DNA of 64,000 bases from Rhynchopus sp. YZ270_cl-10 (lineage: Eukaryota > Euglenozoa > Diplonemea > Diplonemida > Diplonemidae), in the NCBI GenBank assembly GCA_964035575.1, contig OZ037839.1:992001-1056000 (forward strand), written 5' to 3'. The translations under genes and the position numbers were made by a program. The notes under the pieces were generated by a model. That model saw only the letters and a program-made list of their open reading frames with translations. It ran no database searches and was not told where the DNA came from. Positions 19,487 to 27,822 of the stretch are shown piece by piece. Numbering within the stretch: position 1 is the first letter of the stretch; each line of letters starts with the position of its first letter.

Positions 19487-19718
19487 ATGGTGGGTGAGAA
19501 CGACACAACGGAGACGATGCGGCAGAAGGTGGCGTCTGCAACAGGGTTGTGCGAAGACAGCTTCCGCATGGGCTTCGGAGGGAAGGAGGAAGGAGAGGAC
19601 ATCACAGAACTGAGTGCTGGAGACACAGTCGTGTTGGCGAAAACTACTAAGTACGCATCTGTTGAGGAACTTCGTGCCTTGGGTGAGACAGACATTTCCG
19701 AAGCGAGGTTGGCGACTG
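19487..19718 (+). pseudogene. Ubl part of a split Ubl-LRR gene
   Basis: Translation MVGENDTTETMRQKVASATG is nearly identical to residues 18-36 of the intact Ubl-LRR protein, and it continues through FRMGFGGKEEGEDITELSAG, GDTVVLAKTTKYASVEEL and GETDISEARLAT. The first beta strand is missing or replaced. The gene piece ends exactly at the 20-bp junction sequence (19699-19718), where a 5S rRNA-like sequence begins. In other copies EARLAT is followed by the linker DPEVASLLLQAEVAT and LRRs; that continuation is found at 27843, on the far side of the LINE. This is therefore probably the N-terminal half of the gene whose C-terminal half is at 27843-29053. Confidence 0.75.
19699..19718 (+). repeat. 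20-bp junction repeat, copy 1 (target duplication)
   Basis: CGAAGCGAGGTTGGCGACTG, preceded by gene sequence (GACATTTC) rather than element sequence. Matches 20444-20463 and 27823-27842; the inverse is at 63510-63529. Confidence 0.85.
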
Positions 19719-19838
19719 GATTCGGCCATACTCTGGTGAATACACCTCATCCCGCCTGATTTGAGAAGTTAAGCACCAGCAGGCCTGGATAGTACTGGCG
19801 TGGGTGACCAGCTGGGAAGTCCGGGTGCTTGAATCCTT
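19718..19838 (+). rRNA. 5S rRNA-like sequence, full length
   Basis: The sequence opens GGATTCGGCCATACTCTGG and closes GGTGCTTGAATCC, so the terminal stem GGATTC/GAATCC pairs. Inside are CATCCCGCCTGATTTG, AGAAGTTAAGC and GGCCTGGATAGTACTGGCGT followed by GGGTGACCA, the conserved loop A, box A and box C regions of eukaryotic 5S rRNA. Length is about 119-121 nt, as usual. It starts at the last base of the junction repeat. The T-run TTTTT (about 19872-19876) is the first likely Pol III stop, some 34 nt after the 3' end. It could be a working 5S gene, but its position makes it more likely to be the head of a SINE-like element. Confidence 0.8.
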
Positions 19839-20443
19839 AAAACCCGACGGCGGACCGCCCCCCATAGCACATTTTTGCGGTGCACGGGCGTACGGGATTA
19901 GTATCTTTTTTTGAGAGAACCCAAGAGCGGCCAGGTCCTGGACAAGTACGTTGTGCTTTTAGACCTACAAACTGTCTGGGGTGGTGGGACCTCGGGGCGA
20001 AGGGTGCTTCCCGGGACCCCAATATCCTACCACAAGGAGCTCGAGTCGTGCATGGAAAGCAGGGTACTCTGAGCCGATTACTTCCACAACTCCCAGATCC
20101 CAAGACCTCCACGGGGGGCAGGCCTCCACGGAAACCCGCGACCGCCGACACCTTAGCTCCGTACTGCCTCTGTCTGTAACCTGCCGGTCCCCCACCTACC
20201 TACGCTTTTTGTGGTGTCTTTTTACGACGGTGGACCAAGGGGCTTTGCAGTGCAGTCAACGCCGACGGAGCGAGACTCGATTGTGACCGGGTGAAAAGGG
20301 AACCTTAGCCAGCGCTAACCAGCGGCAGTTTTGACTCAGGGAGGAGTTTCTCACCGCAGACTGGCGACACACCCCCACTTTTTCGGGGTGGCTGCATTCC
20401 TCTTCGGAACGGGGTGTTCCATCCTATTTTTAAAAACGTTTAG
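19719..20443 (+). mobile_element. 5S-headed SINE-like element (725 bp) with LINE-type 3' tail
   Basis: Bounded on both sides by the 20-bp junction repeat. The head is the 5S rRNA-like sequence. The body (19839-20380) is GC-rich, non-coding and unlike anything else here. The tail (about 20378-20443), from GGGTGGCTGCATTCC through CCATCCTATTTTTAAAAACG, matches about 62 bp at the 3' end of the adjacent LINE (27760-27822) with a few differences. A 5S head plus a LINE-derived tail is the plan of SINE3-class elements. The alternative is a one-off chimera made by template switching of the LINE RT. Confidence 0.6.
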
Positions 20444-20463
20444 CGAAGCGAGGTTGGCGACTG
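20444..20463 (+). repeat. 20-bp junction repeat, copy 2
   Basis: CGAAGCGAGGTTGGCGACTG between the tail of the SINE-like unit and LINE ORF1. In the frame EARLAT it is continuous with ORF1. Confidence 0.85.
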
Positions 20464-22022
20464 GGGTTTTTACCGAGCACCTCCACGAGGTGACCCCGGG
20501 CAACGCAGAGGACTGCGGCAAAGACTCGGAAGAAGAAGAAGAAGAAAACGACGAAGAAAAAAGACAGATTTTTGTGCGAACGCTTACTGGAAAGACAGTG
20601 ACAGTGGACGTCAGCGACGCGGACTCGGTGGCTGACCTGAAGGCGGCAGTGCGAGCGAAGACAGGTGGACGCAGAGACGTGCAACGCCTTACCATCAACG
20701 GAAGGGACATGAGCGACAAGGAGTCGCTCCGGATGTGCAGGACGCACTGCAACGTGTGGGAGCTGGGTAGGCTAAGGGGAGGAAGCAGCGGCGACACCCC
20801 GGAGGCTATGGACGACACCCCCCCATTCACACTCGAGATACCCGACAGCAAGGCAACGAACTCCGCCGCCCGGGTATACGACCTCAGACCTGTCCCACCC
20901 CAGGCAACCAGAGCGGACTGCGTCACCGCATTGAAGGCGATGCAGTGGGAGGGGGCGCGGGTGGTGACGCTGCTCAACAAGGGCAGAACGGGGGAGAAGA
21001 CCCTCGTGGTGCGTGCGGAGTCCCAGCCCCCACACCGCAGCATCAAGTGGCAAAACGTTGTGGTGTCAATCTTCCCCGCAGAAGCAAAGGATACTAGTAC
21101 CACCACCACCACCAACCACAACCACGCCCCCAAGAGAGTCCCCGACCCCACGGTGAGGAACCGCAAGGATAAGTATACCATTGCAGAGTTCAGGCAGGAG
21201 TACGGGGCAGCCAGAGGCAAACTTCTCTTCGAGGAAGGCACACAGCTGGAGCTGGCATGGCTGCAGCGCAAGGAGCAAAGATCCCATCACCAACAGACCT
21301 TCACCACACCTCAGAACCTCGACCCGCTGCTCTCGGTGGTGCAGCAGAACGCGGCCGCGCTGACACAGCTATCACGCACAGGCCAGGAGACCACGGCTGC
21401 CCTTCTGCACATGGGCAGGGGAGTCGAGGCCATGAGCATCGGGGTGGAAGGGATGGGCAAGGGCATCGAAGCCCTGCTGGAACGACAGGCGTCGCAGCAC
21501 GCCGAAACGACGGCCGTGCTACACGGCATGGATGGGCGTCTGCAGAGCATCGAGGCTCGGCAGATCTCGACGGAGGAGTGCCTGCAGCACATCCTGAGGG
21601 TGGTATCCGCCAACACCAGCACCAACACCAACGCCAACGCCACCACCGCCTCACAGCCCAGCTCCCCACGACCCCCATCACCACTCCCTGACGCAGAGTC
21701 GCTGAAGACTCCGCCGCAGGCACCCACGCCGTCTCCCGCGGAGACAAACAAGGGGGCAAAGACCCCACTTGCAAAGGGAAGGCGGGAAAGGGGAAAGGGG
21801 GAACCACCGCCCCGCCATCCGCGGCCGCCTCCCTCGACGACATCTTCTCCGCGTCGCCGCTGGCGGGGAAGAAGGGAAAGGGAAAGGGAAAGGGAAAAGA
21901 CGACCCAGGGAAAAGCCAAGGACAAGCGAACCTGCTCGACTTCAACCTCGATCTCTGAACTCTCCTTCCCCTATCCCCTGGAAATCAACTCCCGACCCCC
22001 TCTTAGAATTAGAACAAACTAG
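20464..22022 (+). CDS. LINE ORF1: ubiquitin-fused, probable RNA-binding protein
   Basis: An acidic leader (DSEEEEEENDEE) is followed by a ubiquitin domain at 20565-20783: QIFVRTLTGKTVTVDV, then DLKAAVRAKTGG, VQRLTINGRDMSD and the ending GRLRGG. Compared with ubiquitin it is about two residues shorter. K6 and K48 are Arg, K29 is Ala, the K63 site is lost and I44 is Thr, but K11, K27, K33 and the C-terminal RLRGG are kept. SSGD follows, so cleavage after GG would free the rest. Residues after that include a middle domain with AIRVV-like strands, a region of repeated MGRGVEAMSIGVEGMGKGIE (helical), a Pro/Thr-rich linker and an Arg/Lys-rich tail (RRRWRGRREREREREKTT). No ATG lies before the ubiquitin; the frame enters from the junction repeat as EARLAT, the frame of the host gene. 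ORF1 overlaps ORF2 by about 250 bp. Confidence 0.75.
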
Positions 22023-25000
22023 AAACTGGCTGGACGCAAAGGCAGACCCCACTAGATTAGATACGTACTTAGAATCGCACGTAGAACCGGGGATAGGTAG
22101 GAGCGCCTACCCCAAAAACAACGACAATCCCGTGAACCCACTGAGGGCCATCACCGACCACAAGGAGTGGTTGGACGCAACAGCCCGCAGTATCAACTCT
22201 ACAAGGATAGCAGTAGCGCCAGACGGGGACTGCCTATTCACTGCCATAGCTGAGCAGAGCGAGGGGTGGACAACGAACTCACTGCGACAACGGGTGGTGG
22301 ACGTACTGCAAAACGACGACAGTGACCTCTATGCTGACAGCTACTCTCCTGAGGCAAACGAACCTCCCACCTACACGCAACACCTAGCCAAAATGAGAAT
22401 GCAAGGAACGTACGGTGGAGAACGTGAGCTACAGACTGCGGCAAGCATACTCGACAGGGCCATCTGGGTACTGGATGCCAGAGCGAAACGGTTTAGCCAC
22501 GTCGGCGGACCACCTACATCGAACCCAGTTGTGCTCACGTACAGGCCCGAGCACTTCGACCGCCTCAAAGCAACCGAGGGGCTGCTGTCGCTGATTGCAA
22601 CGACGCAGGCAGAAGGCAACCGCTGTGTCACGCTGGAGAACCTGGACACGAATATCGCAGTGTCTCGCTCACGGAAACGTACCAAGACGGAGAGAAAGCG
22701 ACGCCGCGCTGCCCGGGCCACTCCAAACCTGTCCATACGTACTGCCAACATCACCTCAATGAATGCTCACCAGGAGGAGGTGTGGAGTTGGGACAACGAC
22801 ATAGTCGCACTGCAGGAGACTCGGCTCACACAGAAGAAACAGGCCCAAGCTTCCCGAACGCTGTATGAACAAGGCTGGACAGGTCTCTGGGGGTGCCCAG
22901 TAAAGTTACTTCCAAATGCAATACAACAGAGCTACGGAGAGCACAAGGGGGTGGGCCTAATGGTGAAACGAGGCATACCAGCAAGTGTGGTCAGGAGAGA
23001 TACTGAACGAGCAAAGAGACTCTGGGACTCAAAGCGTTACCTGCACGCAAAGGTGGCACATGGGGCAGGGAACCATTTTCTACACCTATTCGTGATATAC
23101 GCCAAAGTCGGCAACTCCCCGCAAGCAAAGCAAGAGCGCGAGAGCTTCCTATCGGATGTATTTGCAGAAGCAGAGATAGGGGACGTACCAGCGATTATCC
23201 TCGGGGATTGCAACAGCCACCCAGAACCCAGCTCAAGCGAAGCAATATCCCTAGCCATCAGCTCAGAACGATGGACGGACTGTGCCGAACGAGCCGCGGG
23301 CTGGGCCAACCAAGAGCCAGAGCACACCCACATCGGTAAGAGCACAAAGTCTGAAGCCAAAAGTGTGTGCTCACGAATTGACATCATACTGGCCAACCAA
23401 ATCGCGGTGCTTGCGCTGGCAGGGTGCAAAACGGGGACGGCCGGAATACCTTCACACATCCCCCTGGACGCGACATTTAAAAATATGACGTACCGGCAGC
23501 GTGTGCTCAAGCAGGAAAGGCCCCCTATGCTACAACAGGATGAACTGAGCAGGAAGAAAACGAAGGCAGACCTTGAAAAGGAGGCTGAAGAGATCTGCGA
23601 TGGTTCCAAAGCACAATGGCACGCAAGCACATTGGTAGAGGACAAGTGGAAAGCATGGAATGAGGATGCGACCAACTTCTGGGCACGGCAGGGAGACGAC
23701 AACTCAGCAGCATGTTTTCGCAAAGGCCGACCACCCAAACTGCGACGCACCTGGCTGTGCAGCAGACAGTCTCGCGAAGGCGACGCAGGAGAGACCCTCA
23801 AGATGACGCGCATCCGGAAGACGATCCGCAGACTAACTGAGGTCGGCAACACTCTACGCACCAAAGGAGCCCTCACACCCAGCGCACGCAAGGCGTGGGA
23901 CAAAGCGAAGGCAGGGCTGGTGAGCATTCTCGACGCTACCCCAGAGGAGGAGCCGCAGGCCAGCACGACACTGGAGCTGATACAGCGCCTGCACCAGAGA
24001 CTCGAAACTGCCAGAAAGAACCTGGAGAGGGACAGGGCCACGCAAAGGTACCGCATGATACGCACGCAATGGCACACCACACCAGGGCTCATCTACAAGC
24101 GCCTCAACGGAGCCAAAATGCGGTGCAACACGATGAAGCGCGGGACGGAAGAGACCGCGAATGTGGAGGACATGGACACGTGGTTGCGTGAGGCATGGCT
24201 TCCCATACTTCAAAAGCACAACACCCTGAGTGACACACCCACGTGGGAAGCGTTCGAGGAAAGGTTTGGCACACACATACCTCAACGGCCGATGCACGTA
24301 GAACCCCTAACCGGAAGGATGCTGAAAGCCGTGGCCGAGAGCATGCCGAAGGGGAAGGCCCCCAGCACAGACGGATGGCACCCAGAAGAACTTGCGCTTC
24401 TCCCAACGGGGATCTTCGACAGGCTGGCATCAATCCTCAACCAAGTAGAAGAGACGGGCGTATGGCCAGAAGCTCTCCTCCACGCGACCGTGAGCATGAT
24501 CGCCAAGGTGGAGGACCCACAACCACTCGACCACCGACCAATTTCCGTGATGTCGGCGGTATATCGGCTATGGGCAAAGACAAGGTTGACGAGCCTAATG
24601 GTGTGGCAAGAGACATGGGCACCGGAATCCATGCACGGCTTCAGGACTGGGCACGGAACACGTGACGCTTTTTACCTCACCGCACTCCTGGTCGAAAAAG
24701 CAATGGTGTCGGGGAACACGCTGCGAGGAGTATTTCTGGACATTAAGAAATGCTTCGACACCATACCGTGGGACATAACCTTCAGTCTTGTGGAGAAAAT
24801 GGGGATCGACATGAAGATCACGCGGCCCCTCAAGAGCATGTACAGGGACCTGAAGAGGCGGTTCAAACTGTACGGTACGGTCGGTGAGGAGTTCAAAGCG
24901 AACAATGGCATTCTGCAGGGATGTGCGCTGAGCATTATCCTGCTGAACGCCCTCCTAGCAGTGTGGGAGGCGGCGGTTCGGACGGAAACCAGATGTCGGA

Positions 25001-27393
25001 CAAGCCTGTACGCGGACGACACCACCATGACCTCGAACAACACCGCACAATTGAGGAAAGGCCTCACAGTGTCCCACGACTTCGCCACCAAGACCGACCT
25101 CACGTACGGAAGTAGTTTCTCCTTCTCGACAGCCAAGACCGAAAAGCTGGAGCTCATGCTCGGAGACACCCAGCTGAGACAGGAGAAGAAGGAACTGGAC
25201 AATCTCGGCGCAGTGATCAGACTGGCCGTAGCCAAGAAAAAGGAAGCAGCGACAAAGCTGGACAAGCGAGTGCGCAAAGCTGAGACATGTGCGCGACGTA
25301 TCCCTCACCTCAACGTCCCCTTTGAAGGCAGAGCCGAACTGGTGGCGACAAAAATAATGCCCATGGCACTCTACGGCTGCGAGACGTACGAGCCGCTGTC
25401 CACCACCGCTGGAAGGCTCACCAAAGCAGTGACGGCGGCGATTTGGAGGGGCCTACCTAGCAGATGCAGTGAAATAGTGAGGGGAGTGCTGAACCCGCTA
25501 CACCGGACAGACCCAACATCTTACCTCAAGTACCAACGCCTGCTCGCGCTCTACACCATGGGGAAGAACCAGGAGATTAGAACCCTAATAGACGAGATCC
25601 GTATCCTGAAGCGGACGTCGAGAGTAAAATTCTGTGGACCGGTAGACATCCTCCTCCGCACCACCCAATCCATGAACTGGCGCTGGGAGAACAACACCCT
25701 ATTGCCCCCGCACACAACACAGATGAACCTCGACGAACCCGAGGGTGACCTTCTTCGACACCAACTCCGAGACGGTATCAGGGACGATTTCTGCCGTAGA
25801 CTCGAGACAAGGAGGGAGGACATGCAAGGGGTTAAAGATGGCATCGATTATCGCACGATCAACGCCGTGTGGAACAGCTACAAGAACACAGATCCACTGC
25901 GTGCAGGGTACATGAGGAACATTCTTGCAGGAGCGGAGCTCACACAGGACAGGCGCAAAAGAATGAAGATGAGCACCAGTGACACGTGCGAGCACTGCGG
26001 CACAGGTGTGGAGGACTTTGAACACATGTGGGAACAATGCAGCCACACCGCACACATACGCGAACAGCACAAATACGCAAGAGTGTCCGATCCAGCAGTA
26101 AGAGAAAGCTGGCCGAAATGCCTGCGCCTCAACGCCATTCTCCCCGCCGGCTTCCAGATGATTCCGGAAGTGCCGAACAGAGAAGCCCTAGAGCTGCTGC
26201 TTCTCATGTACTCAGACATCGCCCTAGAGAGGGAGGACAAGAGAAAACGCGGTACCACTACAACGAAGACGAGCCAAATGGACAATTTTCCCTGGACATG
26301 GGAACCAGAAGGCCCATACGAGACCTACATAGGAGTACTTCCTGACGAGGTGCCAGACGCGTGGCCGTACAAAGCGGAAGGATACCTCGCACTCAAGGAG
26401 TGGCTGGAAAGCCTAAAGTGGCCGACGGTGTCCAATGGGAAATCACAGCACGTCTCGCACCTGGAGCTGGCGCTGGACTTCGAAGCGCACACAGGAGCAA
26501 AGCTCACCACAGAGGAACCCAATTCCCGAGAGAGCTCCATGATCACCGACAAAATCACCTGGTTCAGCAACTGGATGGCTAAGGCAAAGATAGTGGCAGC
26601 AAACGCGTACCTCTTCTCGGGCACCATCTACCCCAAGAGCAAAGTGTTCGCCCCATTAGACCTAGGCATCAAGTGGGGAACCCTAGCGATCACGAGACGA
26701 CCCATCCTCACCGAACCAGCTGAGGTGCTCAAGACGATCCGGTCCCTGCCAACCCTCTGCAAAGGGAACAAATCCTGGACGAACACAGAGCTCCCACCCC
26801 TAGAAGAGGACTGCAAACAGGAGAGAGCAGACAGAATTGCGAAGCACATCCGCTTGGCTGCTGAGCAGAAGCAGCAGAAGCAGGCTCGACGAAAACCAAA
26901 GAAACCCACCGGACACACTCGCATCTTCTTCGGCGGATACTGCAACGTGAGGCAGCCGGGGGCGAGGGTGAAGAAAAACACTTGCCAGGGATCGGGCGCA
27001 GGTGCACGCCTCGAGATAGATGGCGAGGTGCGGTGGACAGCCAGCAGTCGCCTGGCGGACACAACCCTGAACGTCGCGGAGTATGAAGGACTGCTGATGT
27101 GCCTCGAATACCTGAAGAGCGACACAGACACCACACCACTGAACATCTACGGATCCAGTAGAACCGTGGTTGACCAGGTGAACGAGCACTGCAGACCATA
27201 CGCGGCAGTCGCCCACCTCCAGAAAGAGGCGCGGGGTGAGCTTGACAAGCTGAGAGCGACCCGAAGCATCACGTTGGTGCACATCGACAGCAGTAACAAC
27301 GTGAACGCCACAAAGCTCGCCTGCACGGCCGTTGAGAAGCTTAGTGTGGGCGAGACAACGAAAGAGGACAAGCTAGGACAGCACCCTCTGTAG
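21769..27393 (+). CDS. LINE ORF2: OTU protease, APE nuclease, reverse transcriptase, RNase H-like
   Basis: About 1,870 codons in the +1 frame relative to ORF1. Domains in order: OTU cysteine protease (22190-22580) with DGDCLFTAIAEQ, GGERELQTAASIL and PEHFDRL, so the catalytic Asp, Cys and His are present; APE endonuclease (22730-23470) with TANITSM, LQETRL, ILGDCNSHP, SRIDIILAN and PSHIPL; reverse transcriptase (24280-25330) with HGFRTGHGTRDAF, GVFLDIKKCFDTIPWD, GILQGCALS and LYADDTTM; a CCHC knuckle (25987-26040) with CEHCGTGVEDFEHMWEQC; an RNase H-like domain (26920-27340). The RNase H keeps NVAEYEGL but reads FFGGYCN, IYGSSRTVV and NNVNATKLA where Asp residues are expected. No ATG precedes the OTU (first ATG about 22391), so translation probably depends on frameshifting or re-initiation from ORF1. 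Confidence 0.85.
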   Translation: MQREGGKGERGNHRPAIRGRLPRRHLLRVAAGGEEGKGKGKGKRRPREKPRTSEPARLQPRSLNSPSPIPWKSTPDPLLELEQTRNWLDAKADPTRLDTYLESHVEPGIGRSAYPKNNDNPVNPLRAITDHKEWLDATARSINSTRIAVAPDGDCLFTAIAEQSEGWTTNSLRQRVVDVLQNDDSDLYADSYSPEANEPPTYTQHLAKMRMQGTYGGERELQTAASILDRAIWVLDARAKRFSHVGGPPTSNPVVLTYRPEHFDRLKATEGLLSLIATTQAEGNRCVTLENLDTNIAVSRSRKRTKTERKRRRAARATPNLSIRTANITSMNAHQEEVWSWDNDIVALQETRLTQKKQAQASRTLYEQGWTGLWGCPVKLLPNAIQQSYGEHKGVGLMVKRGIPASVVRRDTERAKRLWDSKRYLHAKVAHGAGNHFLHLFVIYAKVGNSPQAKQERESFLSDVFAEAEIGDVPAIILGDCNSHPEPSSSEAISLAISSERWTDCAERAAGWANQEPEHTHIGKSTKSEAKSVCSRIDIILANQIAVLALAGCKTGTAGIPSHIPLDATFKNMTYRQRVLKQERPPMLQQDELSRKKTKADLEKEAEEICDGSKAQWHASTLVEDKWKAWNEDATNFWARQGDDNSAACFRKGRPPKLRRTWLCSRQSREGDAGETLKMTRIRKTIRRLTEVGNTLRTKGALTPSARKAWDKAKAGLVSILDATPEEEPQASTTLELIQRLHQRLETARKNLERDRATQRYRMIRTQWHTTPGLIYKRLNGAKMRCNTMKRGTEETANVEDMDTWLREAWLPILQKHNTLSDTPTWEAFEERFGTHIPQRPMHVEPLTGRMLKAVAESMPKGKAPSTDGWHPEELALLPTGIFDRLASILNQVEETGVWPEALLHATVSMIAKVEDPQPLDHRPISVMSAVYRLWAKTRLTSLMVWQETWAPESMHGFRTGHGTRDAFYLTALLVEKAMVSGNTLRGVFLDIKKCFDTIPWDITFSLVEKMGIDMKITRPLKSMYRDLKRRFKLYGTVGEEFKANNGILQGCALSIILLNALLAVWEAAVRTETRCRTSLYADDTTMTSNNTAQLRKGLTVSHDFATKTDLTYGSSFSFSTAKTEKLELMLGDTQLRQEKKELDNLGAVIRLAVAKKKEAATKLDKRVRKAETCARRIPHLNVPFEGRAELVATKIMPMALYGCETYEPLSTTAGRLTKAVTAAIWRGLPSRCSEIVRGVLNPLHRTDPTSYLKYQRLLALYTMGKNQEIRTLIDEIRILKRTSRVKFCGPVDILLRTTQSMNWRWENNTLLPPHTTQMNLDEPEGDLLRHQLRDGIRDDFCRRLETRREDMQGVKDGIDYRTINAVWNSYKNTDPLRAGYMRNILAGAELTQDRRKRMKMSTSDTCEHCGTGVEDFEHMWEQCSHTAHIREQHKYARVSDPAVRESWPKCLRLNAILPAGFQMIPEVPNREALELLLLMYSDIALEREDKRKRGTTTTKTSQMDNFPWTWEPEGPYETYIGVLPDEVPDAWPYKAEGYLALKEWLESLKWPTVSNGKSQHVSHLELALDFEAHTGAKLTTEEPNSRESSMITDKITWFSNWMAKAKIVAANAYLFSGTIYPKSKVFAPLDLGIKWGTLAITRRPILTEPAEVLKTIRSLPTLCKGNKSWTNTELPPLEEDCKQERADRIAKHIRLAAEQKQQKQARRKPKKPTGHTRIFFGGYCNVRQPGARVKKNTCQGSGAGARLEIDGEVRWTASSRLADTTLNVAEYEGLLMCLEYLKSDTDTTPLNIYGSSRTVVDQVNEHCRPYAAVAHLQKEARGELDKLRATRSITLVHIDSSNNVNATKLACTAVEKLSVGETTKEDKLGQHPL

Positions 27394-27822
27394 ATATTTT
27401 ACCTTGTTCTTCTTGTTTTTCATGCATTTCAATCTTCCTCAACGACATTCTTGTTTTTCATTGTTTTTCAGTTGACACAGCGACGCATAAGTCCATTTGG
27501 CACTGTTGTTGAACCCCAAGTTCAAACCGGACGGCTATCCCAGCGTAGATGGCAGCAGACGTGTACGCCACGCCTGAAACCGGTAATTTTAATATTCATT
27601 GCTTTTCTTTACAAGTTGACACAAGATTCTAGATTTTAAGTTGGTTCAACGTCGCATGAGACCAGTTGGCGCAGTCGTTGAACCCTCAATTTTTCATTTT
27701 TTTCTGGTTTTGGCCCGTGAAACCCTGTGTTACATCAACGCTGGGTTCGCGAGCCTGAAGCCAGGGGTGGCTGCATTCCTTTTCGGACCGGGGTGCTCCA
27801 TCCTATTTTTAAAAACGTTTAT
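27394..27822 (+). promoter_or_regulatory. LINE 3' UTR and tail
   Basis: Contains two related blocks about 180 bp apart: GACACAGCGACGCATAAGTC with TTGTTGAACCCC, and GGTTCAACGTCGCATGAGAC with TCGTTGAACCCT. The second can form a hairpin (GGTTCAACG/CGTTGAACC). The terminal 62 bp are shared with the SINE-like unit and are the likely recognition site of the LINE RT. The element ends without poly-A, directly at the junction repeat. Confidence 0.6.

Larger units (their letters stand above)
20464..27822 (+). mobile_element. Site-specific LINE with ubiquitin and OTU domains (7.36 kb)
   Basis: A non-LTR retrotransposon flanked by 20-bp repeats (20444-20463 and 27823-27842) that look like target-site duplications. 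It has ORF1 (ubiquitin, coiled-coil-like part, basic tail), a long ORF2 (OTU, APE nuclease, RT, zinc knuckle, RNase H-like) and a 430-bp 3' UTR ending TTTTTAAAAACGTTTA with no poly-A. Both ORFs are open for their whole length, so the insertion is young. The 3' end of a second copy, inverted, occupies 63530-64000 and is also followed by an LRR gene at the same junction. RT, APE and RNase H together place it among the I/Jockey/Dualen-like LINEs; OTU domains are known in some algal Dualen/RandI elements, but a ubiquitin ORF1 is new to me. Confidence 0.85.

Noticed and set aside
19051-19695. Minus-strand frame of 214 codons over the Ubl fragment
   Set aside because: It is the reverse shadow of the Ubl coding sequence plus the MITE pair.
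19718-19838. Ordinary free-standing 5S rRNA gene
   Set aside because: Kept as possible, but it starts exactly at the insertion junction and lies in a unit with a LINE-type tail; a SINE-like head explains the position better.
19840-20330. Spliced-leader RNA gene linked to the 5S sequence, as in some euglenozoans
   Set aside because: No known leader sequence or Sm-like site could be recognised there.
23037-24092. Long minus-strand frame inside LINE ORF2
   Set aside because: Reverse shadow of GC-rich ORF2; no motifs, Ser/Arg-rich translation.
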